Part shown: one piece after another, positions 35,316-44,338 of the stretch
Numbering within the stretch: the first letter of the stretch is position 1
Layout: each line of letters opens with the position of its first letter
From: Catellatospora sp. TT07R-123
GTDB lineage: Bacteria; Actinomycetota; Actinomycetes; Mycobacteriales; Micromonosporaceae
Assembly: GCF_018327705.1 (NCBI RefSeq)
Contig: NZ_BNEM01000002.1
Coordinates: 310,001 to 374,000 of the forward strand
Reading direction: 5' to 3'
DNA: 64,000 bases
Made by a program: the position numbers and the translations under genes
Notes under the pieces: generated by a model
Seen by the model: only the letters and a program-made list of their open reading frames with translations
The model's database searches: none
Told to the model about the DNA's origin: nothing

Positions 35316-36821
35316 TCATCCTCTGCCCTTGCCTTTGCCCTTGCCCTTGCCTTTGCCGCCGTCGTCTGAGGAGCCGTCACCCGGATCGTCAGCGGGGACG
35401 GCCGTCGCACGAGGACTGGCGGCCACCTCCTCGACCATGCTGCTGGTGCTCTGGCACGTCAGGCCGTCCAGTGAGAACTGTTCGGGCCGCCCCACGGGCC
35501 TGGCCCGGCCTCCGGTCAGGTGCACGACCACCGCACGCCCCGGCTCCAGCCCGTCCGGTGCGGTGACCGACACCCGTCGGCCCTGCTGGAGCAGCCGCGC
35601 CGGGACCTGCGCGCGCATGGGGTCGTCGTGGCCGCTGGTGAAGGTCAGCCGCCAGCTGGCTGCGGGCCGGCGGGTGTTGGCGCGGATGGTCACCGTCGCG
35701 TCGTAGGCGGTTGCGCTGAGGCGCTCGTCGTATACGACATCGCACCGCTGCGGTTCGGCGGCCTCGGCGCGGCCCTCGTGGTCGGTGGCGCCGGTGCCCC
35801 CGACTACGGCGACGCCCGCCAGCCCGGCGGCGAGCAGGGCGGCCGTGGCTGCCACCGGTGTGGGCCGCAGCCGTATGCGGTCGCGTGCGAATCGCCTCGA
35901 CTCCGCCAGGCGGGCGGTGTCCAGGCTGGCGGCGGACATGGCGAGCACGCGCGTGGGTTCCTGGTCGGCGTCGGGCGCCGCCGCGGGCAGGTCGGCGGGA
36001 TGCGGACCCAGCTGCACGGCGACCTGGGCGGCGGTGGGCCGTCGCGCCGGATCCTTGGCCAGGCAGGCCATGCACAGGGCCGCCAGATCGGGCGGCAGTC
36101 CGTCGACGGTCGGCAGCTCGCGGGGCGGTTGGCGGATGTGGTCGCGCAGCCGCTGGGTCGGGGTGCCTGGCGGCCATGGCAGCATTCCGGTCAGGCAGCG
36201 GTAGAAGATCAAACCCAGTGCGTAGACGTCGCAGGCGGCGGTGACCTCGCCGGTTCCGGCGACCCGTTCGGGGGCCATGTAGTCAACGGTGCCGACCAGC
36301 TCGTCGCTGTCGTCGGCCGTGCCGGACAGAACGCAGATGCCGAAGTCGAGGACTTTCACGCCGTCGGCGGTGAGCATGATGTTGCTGGGGCTGACGTCGC
36401 GGTGGACGATCCCGCGGGCGTGTGCGGCGGACAGGGCCCCGGCGGCCTGCGCGGTGATCTCCACGGTGCGGTCGCGGCCCAGGCCCTGCGGGGCGGCGTG
36501 CAGCGCCTGCGACAGCGTCACGCCTTCGACGAGCTCCATCACCAGGTACGGCCTGACCGGCCCGTCGGGGGCGGTCTCCTCACCGTAGTCGTACACGGCG
36601 GTCAGATGCGGGTGGGACAGTTTCGCGGCCGCCAGGGCCTCCGCTCGCAGCAGCGCCAGCGCATCCGGTTGCGCCGCAAGCGAGGGACTGAGCAGTTTCA
36701 CGGCCACGGGCCGGTGCAGGACCTCGTCGTAGCCGCGCCAGACGACGGCCATGCCGCCGGCGCCGAGCCGTTCCACGAGTCGGTAGCGCCGCCCGAGTAC
36801 CGGCGGAGGGGTTGGTGCCAT
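35316..36821 (-). CDS. Transmembrane Ser/Thr protein kinase (PknB-like) with extracellular domain
   Basis: This is a 501-residue Hanks-type kinase. The Gly loop is RLGAGGMAVVWRG, the ATP Lys is in VAVKLL, the catalytic loop is IVHRDVSPSNIML and the Mg site is LDFGI. GTVDYMAPERV is the activation segment. The usual HRDxKPxN Lys is Ser here. A membrane helix (VAATAALLAAGLAGVAVVGG) near residue 330 leads to an extracellular beta domain like CBM2 (SWRLTFTSGHDDP...). It ends in a Lys-Gly repeat tail (KGKGKGKG) encoded by repeated hexanucleotides. The targets are unknown. Confidence 0.88.
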   Translation of the reverse strand: MAPTPPPVLGRRYRLVERLGAGGMAVVWRGYDEVLHRPVAVKLLSPSLAAQPDALALLRAEALAAAKLSHPHLTAVYDYGEETAPDGPVRPYLVMELVEGVTLSQALHAAPQGLGRDRTVEITAQAAGALSAAHARGIVHRDVSPSNIMLTADGVKVLDFGICVLSGTADDSDELVGTVDYMAPERVAGTGEVTAACDVYALGLIFYRCLTGMLPWPPGTPTQRLRDHIRQPPRELPTVDGLPPDLAALCMACLAKDPARRPTAAQVAVQLGPHPADLPAAAPDADQEPTRVLAMSAASLDTARLAESRRFARDRIRLRPTPVAATAALLAAGLAGVAVVGGTGATDHEGRAEAAEPQRCDVVYDERLSATAYDATVTIRANTRRPAASWRLTFTSGHDDPMRAQVPARLLQQGRRVSVTAPDGLEPGRAVVVHLTGGRARPVGRPEQFSLDGLTCQSTSSMVEEVAASPRATAVPADDPGDGSSDDGGKGKGKGKGKGRG

Positions 36822-36884
36822 GCCGGGCACCTACCCGCTTGGACCGGAAGATAACGGACGAAGGCAGTTCATTGCCTCCGGCAC

Positions 36885-37025
36885 CGGACGCGGGCGCGGT
36901 CTCGTGGATCATCTGGTAGGCCGCGTTGTCGACCAGGACGTCGATGCCGCCCGGTTCCCGTACGGCGGTGTCGACCAGTGTCTGGCAGTCCGCTGCCCGG
37001 CGGCCGACGTGCCGAAACACGTCGC
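36885..37025 (-). pseudogene. Short-chain dehydrogenase fragment
   Basis: Minus-strand VGRRAADCQTLVDTAVREPG followed by GIDVLVDNAAYQMIHETAPA corresponds to the middle of a classical SDR, including the NAA (NNAG-type) motif. There is no N-terminal nucleotide-binding motif and no YxxxK. It is a relic of about 45 residues between the kinase and CsbD genes. Confidence 0.55.
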
Positions 37026-37105
37026 GGCGTACGCCACCCGAGGTTTCGCCGGGTACGGACCCGGGCAGACGCCGGTCAGTATCAGACCGTCGAAGGGAGC
37101 TGACC

Positions 37106-37315
37106 GTGGGTGCCGTGGACGAGGCCAAGCACAAGGCCCAGGAGCTGATCGGGCAGGCGAAGGAGAAGTTCGGTGACGCCACCGACAACCACTCGCTGCA
37201 GGCCGAGGGTGTCGCCGAGCAGGCCAAGGCGAAGGCGGCCCAGGTGGGCGACGACCTGCGCGACGCCGTCCGGGGTCGCGACCGCGACGAGCAGGAGACC
37301 GAGCAGCGGCGCTGA
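37106..37315 (+). CDS. CsbD family stress protein
   Basis: This 69-residue, highly charged helical protein starts MGAVDEAKHKAQELIGQAKE and then KFGDATDNHSLQAEGVAEQA, the classic CsbD pattern of general-stress small proteins in actinobacteria. It has no enzyme motif. GTG 37106 with AAGGGAG upstream is the start. In related genomes it is often under stress sigma factors, which fits the partner-switching systems here. Confidence 0.88.
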   Translation: MGAVDEAKHKAQELIGQAKEKFGDATDNHSLQAEGVAEQAKAKAAQVGDDLRDAVRGRDRDEQETEQRR

Positions 37316-37607
37316 GCTGCGGTCGGGGTGCTGGCGCGCCGTCCGGCAGGCTGTGTCCTGCCGGACGGCGCCGGGTTCAGCCGAACATGAACCCGCGAAG
37401 TGGCCTGGCACGACGTACGACTCCAGGACCCGCCGCCCGGGCTTTGACGCCGCGACAGGCCCACCGAATCCGGTTTCGGGCCGCCGCGCAGCGGGGTACG
37501 AGGGCTGTTGTTCCCGCTGATCAGCAGCCGCAAGCCCGACGATCTACCCGCCTTCTGCGCCCAGCTGGCCGACCCGCTGCGGCGCTGGCAGCGGTTCCTC
37601 GGACGGC

Positions 37608-37638
37608 AGGGTAGGGCCTCAAGCGCACTTGAGGTCAA
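37608..37638 (-). promoter_or_regulatory. Second SoxR/MerR-type promoter, no obvious target
   Basis: Minus-strand -35 TTGACC (37633-37638), 19-bp spacer and -10 TACCCT (37608-37613) enclose the dyad CCTCAA-GCGCAC-TTGAGG (37617-37634). This is the same layout as the promoter at 27.6 kb. No intact minus-strand gene follows at once; the first relic downstream is the SDR fragment. The rest of 37316-37950 holds one strong hairpin and no gene I can support. Confidence 0.55.
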
Positions 37639-37669
37639 GCCGTCCCGGGTGTCGAGGACGAATCGGGAG

Positions 37670-37714
37670 AGAGGTCGGGCGGTCGCCCACCCCCGTTGGC
37701 GACCGCCGACCTCT
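37670..37714. terminator. Long terminator-like hairpin
   Basis: AGAGGTCGGGCGGTCGCC (37670-37687) pairs with GGCGACCGCCGACCTCT (37698-37714) with one bulge and a 10-base loop. It is an isolated strong hairpin between the promoter at 37.6 kb and the YihY gene end. Confidence 0.55.
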
Positions 37715-37950
37715 TCTATGCGGGTGAGTACCGTCCCCCAACGGTTCGTCACCCATCCCCCTCTGGCGCTCCGCTCGGTGCCGCTTGACGAAAACATCGT
37801 CTGAGCTGGGCCTCGCTGGGCTCCTCGTCGAGCGTCGCGCCGCTGACGACCACGCTACGTGCGCATGCCTTCGATCGTCCAGCTCTAGACCAAGATTTTT
37901 TCACTTAAAGTAACTGTTCACATACTGTACGGAATCAACCCCTCGTCGGT

Positions 37951-38931
37951 TCAGTGCTGCCCGCCGTCGTCGCCGATGGCACGGTCGTCCCGCACCTGCA
38001 AATAGGGCTCCTGGTCGGCGGGGTGGCCGGCCGCGATGGCGCGCTGCCGCTCCAGCTCGGCGTCCAGCTCCGCACCGAACAGCAGGGCGAGGTTCGACAG
38101 CCACAGCCAGACCAGGAACACGATGACGCCGCCGAGGCTGCCGTAGGTCGCGGCGTACGAGCCGAAGTGCGCGGCGTACAGGCCGAACCCGGCCGACACG
38201 GCGACCCACAGCACGACCGCGACCACACAGCCGGGACTGATCCAGCGGAACCCGCCCTGCCTGGCGTTGGGCGAGGCCCAGTACAAGACCGCGAACAGCA
38301 CGGACACCAGCACCGCCAGCACCGGCCACTTCAGGACCTTCCAGGTCGCCACGGCGGCCTCCGGCAGCCCCAGCACGCCCCCGACCGCCTCCGCGAGCCG
38401 CCCGCTGAGCACCACGATCAGGACGCTGGCGACCAGCAGCGCGCCGGTCACCACGGTGACGGCGAGCCGGATCGGCAGCCGCTTCCACAGCGGCCGCCCC
38501 TCGGGTACGTCGTAGATCGCGTTGGACGCCTGCCGGAACGCGTCGATGTAGCCCGAGGCCGACCACAGCGCGACCACCAGGCCGATGATCGCCGCGATCC
38601 CGGCCTTGCCTCCGTTGGCCTGCACGTTGGCCAGCGCGGCGGTCAGGATGTCGCGCACCGCGGTCGGCATGATCGGGGTGACCTCGCCCAGGACCTGGCC
38701 GACGAGGGCGTCGTCGAGCAGCCCGACGACCGCGACCAGCACCAGCAGGCCGGGGAACAGCGACAGGACCCCGTAGTAGGTCAGCGCGGCCGCCCATACC
38801 TGGAGGTTGTCGCGGTCGGTCTCCTTGACGGTGCGGCGCAGCGCGGCCCACCAGGCGTGCCGGTCCAACTGGGCCGGGCTGCGGGGTCCGGCGTCCGGCG
38901 GCGGTGCGGTCGGTGCGGAGCGGTCAGACAT
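37951..38931 (-). CDS. YihY/BrkB family inner-membrane protein
   Basis: This 326-residue polytopic protein has about six helices. The family opening is DNLQVWAAALTYYGVLSLFPGLLVLVA (AAALTYY is diagnostic), followed by WSASGYIDAFRQASNAIYDVPEGRP and KRLPIRLAVT. The C-terminal helices include YGSLGGVIVFLVWLWLSNLALLFGAELDAEL. The role is unsettled; once called ribonuclease BN, it is now regarded as a transporter-like membrane protein. It is monocistronic. Confidence 0.9.
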   Translation of the reverse strand: MSDRSAPTAPPPDAGPRSPAQLDRHAWWAALRRTVKETDRDNLQVWAAALTYYGVLSLFPGLLVLVAVVGLLDDALVGQVLGEVTPIMPTAVRDILTAALANVQANGGKAGIAAIIGLVVALWSASGYIDAFRQASNAIYDVPEGRPLWKRLPIRLAVTVVTGALLVASVLIVVLSGRLAEAVGGVLGLPEAAVATWKVLKWPVLAVLVSVLFAVLYWASPNARQGGFRWISPGCVVAVVLWVAVSAGFGLYAAHFGSYAATYGSLGGVIVFLVWLWLSNLALLFGAELDAELERQRAIAAGHPADQEPYLQVRDDRAIGDDGGQH

Positions 38932-39108
38932 GGCGGGTACATACCGCGATCAGCCGCCGGTCAATCACCGTTTCCCGGCGGCATCTATCGGAAATATCGG
39001 ATGGTATGGGTGCGGCGCCCGCGAACTGCCCACCCGCGCCCCGAGCGGGCGGCAGGCCGGTTCGGGACCGGCCTGCCGCCGGAGCACTCCGCAGCGGCGG
39101 TACGCCGG

Positions 39109-40110
<1,002 letters not shown>

Positions 40111-40123
40111 CTACTTGAACTGA

Positions 40124-40137
40124 GTACAAATTTGTAC
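40124..40137. promoter_or_regulatory. Palindromic TetR operator
   Basis: GTACAAATTTGTAC is a perfect 14-bp AT-rich palindrome flanked by further partial symmetry (CTGA/TGAG). It lies 28 bases before the TetR GTG and 44 bases before the reductase ATG in the divergent promoter region. Confidence 0.75.
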
Positions 40138-40164
40138 TGAGTCCAGGATAGTTACACTGGTCTG

Positions 40165-40761
40165 GTGACCACCGACCCCTCGCCGTCGAAGCCGGGCCTG
40201 CGCGAGCGCAAGAAGCGCGATGTCCAGCACACCATCCGTACGGCGGCGCTGCGCCTGTTCCTGCAGCACGGCTATGCGGCGGTCAGTGTCGAGCAGATCG
40301 CCGCCGCGGCGAACGTCGCCCGCACCACGTTCTTCAACTACTTCCCCAGCAAGGAAGCCGTCCTCACCGACCCCGACCCCGACCTGGTGGAACGCTGGCG
40401 CCAGCGGTGGACCTCGCGGCCGCCGGGCGAGCAGCCGTGGACCTCTCTGACCGCGATGCTGGTGCAGTGCACCCGCGACCTGTCCGACTGGCTGTTGGCG
40501 GTCAAGCAGCTCAAGTCGGCGGACGCCGGGGCGGCACCCAACCTGTACGGCGGCAACGACCCGCTGACCAGGCCGCTGCGCACCTGGGTGGTCGACGAGG
40601 CTTCCGAGCAGCGGCGCGCCGCCGCGCGGCTGCAGTTCGCCGTCGCGAACGCCGCGCTCAGCACGGCGTTCGAGGAATGGGACGCCGCGGAGCCGATCGA
40701 GGAGCTCGTGGAACTGGTCCAGCGCTACCTCGATCAGCTCGCCCCGGCGTTCGCCGCCTGA
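40165..40761 (+). CDS. TetR family transcriptional repressor
   Basis: This 198-residue repressor has the N-terminal HTH TIRTAALRLFLQHGYAAVSVEQIAAAANVARTTFFNYFPSKEA, the standard TetR DNA-binding domain, and a helical C-terminal ligand domain (MftR-like). GTG 40165 is the first in-frame start after the operator. It most likely represses the aldo/keto reductase and itself. Confidence 0.9.
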   Translation: MTTDPSPSKPGLRERKKRDVQHTIRTAALRLFLQHGYAAVSVEQIAAAANVARTTFFNYFPSKEAVLTDPDPDLVERWRQRWTSRPPGEQPWTSLTAMLVQCTRDLSDWLLAVKQLKSADAGAAPNLYGGNDPLTRPLRTWVVDEASEQRRAAARLQFAVANAALSTAFEEWDAAEPIEELVELVQRYLDQLAPAFAA

Positions 40762-40777
40762 CGGCCCCGGCCCAGGC

Positions 40778-41401
40778 TCAGGCGCGGGCGCTGCGCAGGG
40801 CCAGCGGGTCGGCCGGGGCGTCGGCCTTGGCCGCCTGCATCCGCTCGCCCAGCTCCCGCAGCCGGTTGCGGCCCATGGCCTTGCGAACCTGCGGGAACCA
40901 CTCCTGCTCCTCTTCCTTGACGTGGTGGCGCACGTTCTCCATCAGCACCGTCATCTTCGCGTCGAACCGCTCGTCCCGGGCATCGGCGCCGCCGAGCTCC
41001 GACAGCATCCAGGCGACCACGTGGTGCTCCTCGACGCTTTCCAGGACGTGCTCGCCGGTGTCGGGTGCGGCCTGCCGGGCGGTCGGGTAGAAGATCGTCT
41101 CCTCGATGTAGGCGTGGCGGGTCAGCTCCGTGATCACCTCGTCGACGATGCGGCGCTTGGTCGCGTACGCGCTGTCGCCCGCCTTCTCGAACTTCTTGAA
41201 CAGGCCCTCCACGGTCTTGTGGTCGGCCTTCAGCAGGGCGATCGCGTCCTGCCCGGTGGTCGCGGCCTTTCCGACGATCGACTTCTTCGCGGTGGTCTTC
41301 GGCTTGCCCACGGCTGAGGCGGCGTCCTTCGACACCGACTTGCGTGCCGCGGTCGCGGTGGACTTCTGCTGGCGCGATCCGGCGCGCGCGGTCTGGCTCA
41401 T
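40778..41401 (-). CDS. Hemerythrin HHE domain protein
   Basis: This 207-residue protein has a basic Ala/Lys/Ser-rich N-terminal tail (residues 1-45, QKSTATAARKSVSKDAASAV, possibly nucleic-acid binding). The di-iron four-helix hemerythrin domain follows: LLKADHKTVEGLFKKFE, ELTRHAYIEETIFYP, SVEEHHVVAWMLSEL and ENVRHHVKEEEQEWFP supply the His and Glu ligands. It is likely an oxygen, nitric-oxide or iron sensor or store. It is convergent with the TetR gene 17 bases away. A second HHE protein is at 43.7 kb. Confidence 0.88.
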   Translation of the reverse strand: MSQTARAGSRQQKSTATAARKSVSKDAASAVGKPKTTAKKSIVGKAATTGQDAIALLKADHKTVEGLFKKFEKAGDSAYATKRRIVDEVITELTRHAYIEETIFYPTARQAAPDTGEHVLESVEEHHVVAWMLSELGGADARDERFDAKMTVLMENVRHHVKEEEQEWFPQVRKAMGRNRLRELGERMQAAKADAPADPLALRSARA

Positions 41402-41698
41402 GACAGCCTCCAAGGTCGACTCTCTCCGTTCACGTCTACCCGCGCCACCGTGGTATTACACCGCCTTCCGCCTAAAACGGGCGCCCGGAATATGTCTGGC
41501 TGCGCCGATGCCGAACAGGGCCGGATCTTGCCACCGCACCGCGGCCCACTCACCGGAGGCAACTCGCCCGCACTACCTACAGTCACTGTGCGTACGCATT
41601 CTGTAACTATGGTTTCGGGCGGTACGGCCCCGCGATCACCTTTGCGGAGCCCCCGGCCATTCGGCCAACCCGCGAACCGCGCAAGGAGTCAGCTGATC

Positions 41699-42958
41699 AT
41701 GTCCGTACCCGTCGTCGACGTATGGGGACCGGCCTCACCCGGGGCACGCTCCTCGTTTCCCCCCGCACCGGAGCCGCATGAGGAATGGCCTCTCGCCGGC
41801 GGAACCGCCTGGGTCTACTACAGCCCGCTGAACCGCAGGCAGCTCATCCGGCCCGTCATCCTGTCCGACGGCTTCTCCGGCGGGGCCAGCAACCTCGACC
41901 AGCTCTGGCAGGGCCTGGAGGAGAACGGCGACTTCCGCTTCGTCTCCGAGCTCCACGCCTGCGGTCGTGACGTGATCATCCTCGGTTACGACAACCGGAC
42001 GGCGTCGATCACGGACAACGCCGACACCGCCGTCGACTGCATCCGCCGGGCTCTGGCCGAGCGGGTGGGCCGGGCGAAGCTGGTCGTGGGCGGTTTCAGC
42101 ATGGGCGGGATGGTCACCCGCTACGCGCTGGCCAAGATGGAGCAGGACCCGACGCTCCCCGACCACGAGACGTCCGTCTACCTCTCCTACGACTCGCCCC
42201 ACCAGGGCGCCTGGTTCCCGATCTCGCTCCAGGCGTTCATGCACTTCGCGACGGACAACTGGGCAGACGACCCCACCGTGGGCCCCGCCCTGCGCCAGTT
42301 CGCCGCGCTGCTCAACAGCCCCGCCGCCCGGCAGATGGCCCGGTGGCACCTCGAGAAGATCGGGGACACCGCGGAGCAGGCCCCGGAGCGGGTGGCGTTC
42401 CTGCGGGCACTCGACGAGGTCGGGGGCTGGCCGCGCAACGTCCGCAGGATCGGCGTCGCCAACGGGGTGGACACCGGCACCGGAAACGGCGTCAAGCCGG
42501 ACGTGACCGCGGTCCGGGGCAACGGCAGGACGCTGAGCGACACGTGGCTCAAGACCCAGGCGCAGGGCGACCAGGTGGTCGCCAGGCTCCAGAAGGCAGG
42601 CGACCAGCCGATCTCGGTCCGCGCCGGTGGTCTGCCCGCCGTCGACGGCGCCCCCGGCGGCCTGTTCACCATGCCGTCCCCGGCGGGCGACCCCGGCAGC
42701 TTCGGCCTGGCCGCCCTGCTCATGGGCCTGCTGGGCAACGCGGTGGACGAGGGCGTCATCGCCACGTCCTGCTTCATCCCCAGCATCAGCGCCGTCGCCG
42801 CCGGTGACGTCGACGACCAGAACGCGCTCTACCGCCCGATCACGCCGGACCAGAGCGAACTCGACGCCTTCCTGTGTGCCAGCCGCAACGAAGGACACAC
42901 GACCATGACCGAGGAACTCGGCGCGTGGATCGTGAACGAGATCGTCGCGGCCGGATGA
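41699..42958 (+). CDS. Alpha/beta hydrolase, lipase-like
   Basis: This 419-residue protein has IRPVILSDGFSGGASNLDQL near residue 60, DVIILGYDNRTASI, and VVGGFSMGGMVTRYALAK (GFSMGG nucleophile elbow). VYLSYDSPHQGAWFP follows, as in triacylglycerol lipase or PGAP1-like acyl hydrolases. The likely His is in RNEGHTTMTEELG near the end. No signal peptide is visible from ATG 41699, so it is probably cytoplasmic. AAGGAG lies 10 bases upstream. It is monocistronic with a strong terminator. Confidence 0.8.
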   Translation: MSVPVVDVWGPASPGARSSFPPAPEPHEEWPLAGGTAWVYYSPLNRRQLIRPVILSDGFSGGASNLDQLWQGLEENGDFRFVSELHACGRDVIILGYDNRTASITDNADTAVDCIRRALAERVGRAKLVVGGFSMGGMVTRYALAKMEQDPTLPDHETSVYLSYDSPHQGAWFPISLQAFMHFATDNWADDPTVGPALRQFAALLNSPAARQMARWHLEKIGDTAEQAPERVAFLRALDEVGGWPRNVRRIGVANGVDTGTGNGVKPDVTAVRGNGRTLSDTWLKTQAQGDQVVARLQKAGDQPISVRAGGLPAVDGAPGGLFTMPSPAGDPGSFGLAALLMGLLGNAVDEGVIATSCFIPSISAVAAGDVDDQNALYRPITPDQSELDAFLCASRNEGHTTMTEELGAWIVNEIVAAG

Positions 42959-42964
42959 CCACCC

Positions 42965-43000
42965 GGGGTGGGCGGGCCGTCCCCACGGCCCGCCCACCCC
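42965..43000 (+). terminator. Strong terminator after lipase-like gene
   Basis: GGGGTGGGCGGGCCGT, loop CCCC, and ACGGCCCGCCCACCCC form a perfect 16-bp stem 6 bases after the stop. A C/T-rich tract follows (43005-43030). Confidence 0.8.
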
Positions 43001-43043
43001 GACTACCCCCTCCCCTCCCCCTCCCCCTCACCTGCGGTGCTTG

Positions 43044-43109
43044 GCGCAGTTTCGGGGAAAGTGCGCCAATCACGACCATGATTCGTGCAGCTTCCCCGAA
43101 ACTGCACGA
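43044..43109. repeat. Intergenic palindromic repeat unit
   Basis: GCGCAGTTTCGGGGAA (43044-43059) is mirrored by TTCCCCGAAACTGC (43092-43105). The inner flanks (GTGCGCCAAT, ATTCGTGCA) are also related. The shape and sequence look like a dispersed REP-like unit, which I believe occurs repeatedly in Micromonosporaceae genomes; only one copy is in this window. Confidence 0.5.
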
Positions 43110-43268
43110 AGTCAACGGGGGCAGCGCCCGGACGGCCGCGCCGACGGACGCGCAGAGCACTCCGCAGGGTGACCCGTCGCCCCTCGCCCGGTAACGGGTT
43201 CGCGAGAACTTGTGCCTGACCAGTAGGGTGTCGCCGGTCAGCTTCCAACCCCTCACCGAAGGCGTGAC

Positions 43269-43664
43269 ATGTCAGACCCGTTCAACCCGGTCAGCCCGGA
43301 GACGCCCGCTCCCAAGAAGAAGAGCAAGGGCAAGATCTTCCTCATCATCGCCGTCATCGTGCTGGTCGTGTGCGGCGGCGGCGCCGTGCTCGCGTACAAC
43401 CTGCTGAGCAAGGCCGTGGACGTGGCCTACGCCGAGGGCAAGTGCGTCGACATCCTGCCGACGTCGGCCACCGCGGTCGCGGTGACCCCGAAGCCGGTCG
43501 AGTGCACCGACGCCAAGGCCGCCGCGAAGATCCTGAAGGTCGCCGACGGCAAGACCGCTGCCGACGCGGAGGCGGTGTGCGGTTCCGTCCCGGGTGCCGT
43601 CAGCTTCGTCCAGATCATCAAGACCGACGGCACGAACAAGCTGCTCTGCCTGGGCGCCAAGTAA
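43269..43664 (+). CDS. Single-pass membrane protein, LppU-like, hypothetical
   Basis: This 131-residue protein has a Pro/Lys-rich cytoplasmic start (FNPVSPETPAPKKKSKGK) and one helix (IFLIIAVIVLVVCGGGAVLAY). The extracellular domain of about 85 residues has four cysteines (KCVDIL, VECTDA, AVCGSV, LLCLGAK), likely two disulfides. It resembles the LppU/SCO3897 group of actinobacterial surface proteins of unknown role. It is followed by a textbook terminator. Confidence 0.75.
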   Translation: MSDPFNPVSPETPAPKKKSKGKIFLIIAVIVLVVCGGGAVLAYNLLSKAVDVAYAEGKCVDILPTSATAVAVTPKPVECTDAKAAAKILKVADGKTAADAEAVCGSVPGAVSFVQIIKTDGTNKLLCLGAK

Positions 43665-43674
43665 GTCGTCCGAC

Positions 43675-43714
43675 CGCCCCGCCGACCTGGTGCGTCCAGG
43701 TCGGCGGGGCGTTT
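43675..43714 (+). terminator. Rho-independent terminator
   Basis: CGCCCCGCCGACCTGG, loop TGCGT, CCAGGTCGGCGGGGCG (16-bp perfect stem), then TTT. It lies 10 bases after the LppU-like stop. Confidence 0.88.
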
Positions 43715-43748
43715 CCGGTTCCGCCGTCTCCGGCGGCCGAACCCGCCG

Positions 43749-44273
43749 CTAGGCCTGGGCCGGGCGGGACTGCGACCGGGCGGCGGCCACGTACCGCTGC
43801 GGGTCCTTGTCGCGGAAGGTGAGGCCCTTGCCCGAGGGATGCTCGCCGTAGAAGGCCAGCCACTGCGCGCCGAGACGGGCCCGCAGCTCGTCGCTGGCAT
43901 GGCGCCGGAAGTCCGGCAGCCCTTCGTCCTCCTCCTCGCCGAGGTGCTCGGTGTTCTCCCGGCGCGCCCGCCACACCGCCGACCACCACGGATCGGTGCC
44001 GACCTCGTGCCTGCGCGACTCGGCGATCGCATCCCGGATCTTGTTGTGGTCGCGGATGGCGTCGAGGCTCTCCTCGTCCGCGTGCTCGCCGCCGCGCCGC
44101 AGCAGGTGGGGGTACAGGATGCGCTCCTCGGCCTCGGCATGGATCTCCAGGTGAAGCGCGAGCGGCTCCCAGACGGCACGCATCTGCTCAGCGTCCTTCG
44201 CGTCGTCGAGGCGCGCGAAACCTCGCCGGAAGGCGGCATGGTCGTCGAGGATCAGTGCGGTGATGTCGTCCAT
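43749..44273 (-). CDS. Hemerythrin HHE domain protein
   Basis: This 174-residue protein has a di-iron hemerythrin-like four-helix bundle. Ligand motifs are LILDDHAAFRRGFARL, LHLEIHAEAEERILYPHLL, AIRDHNKIRDAIAES and HLGEEEDEGLPDFRRHA. A C-terminal tail (GLTFRDKDPQRYVAAARSQ) is typical of actinomycete members. AAGGAA lies 5 bases before ATG 44273. It lacks the basic N-terminal tail of the HHE protein at 40.8 kb. Confidence 0.87.
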   Translation of the reverse strand: MDDITALILDDHAAFRRGFARLDDAKDAEQMRAVWEPLALHLEIHAEAEERILYPHLLRRGGEHADEESLDAIRDHNKIRDAIAESRRHEVGTDPWWSAVWRARRENTEHLGEEEDEGLPDFRRHASDELRARLGAQWLAFYGEHPSGKGLTFRDKDPQRYVAAARSQSRPAQA

Positions 44274-44338
44274 GCCATTCCTTCTACCGCAGCACGCCCC
44301 TGGCAAACCCGCCGACACGGCCGGTGCCGGCCCTGCGG

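Noticed and set aside
35326-35357. Hexanucleotide repeat that might be a short tandem-repeat locus or array
   Set aside because: It is explained as the coding repeat for the Lys-Gly tail of the kinase; it is not CRISPR-like.
37400-37610. Plus-strand fragment SRKPDDLPAFCAQLADPL as a possible protein relic
   Set aside because: I could not match it to a family; it may be chance coding-like sequence.
43005-43030. C/T-rich tract as a triplex or promoter element
   Set aside because: It most simply extends the terminator region; no gene-related signal surrounds it.
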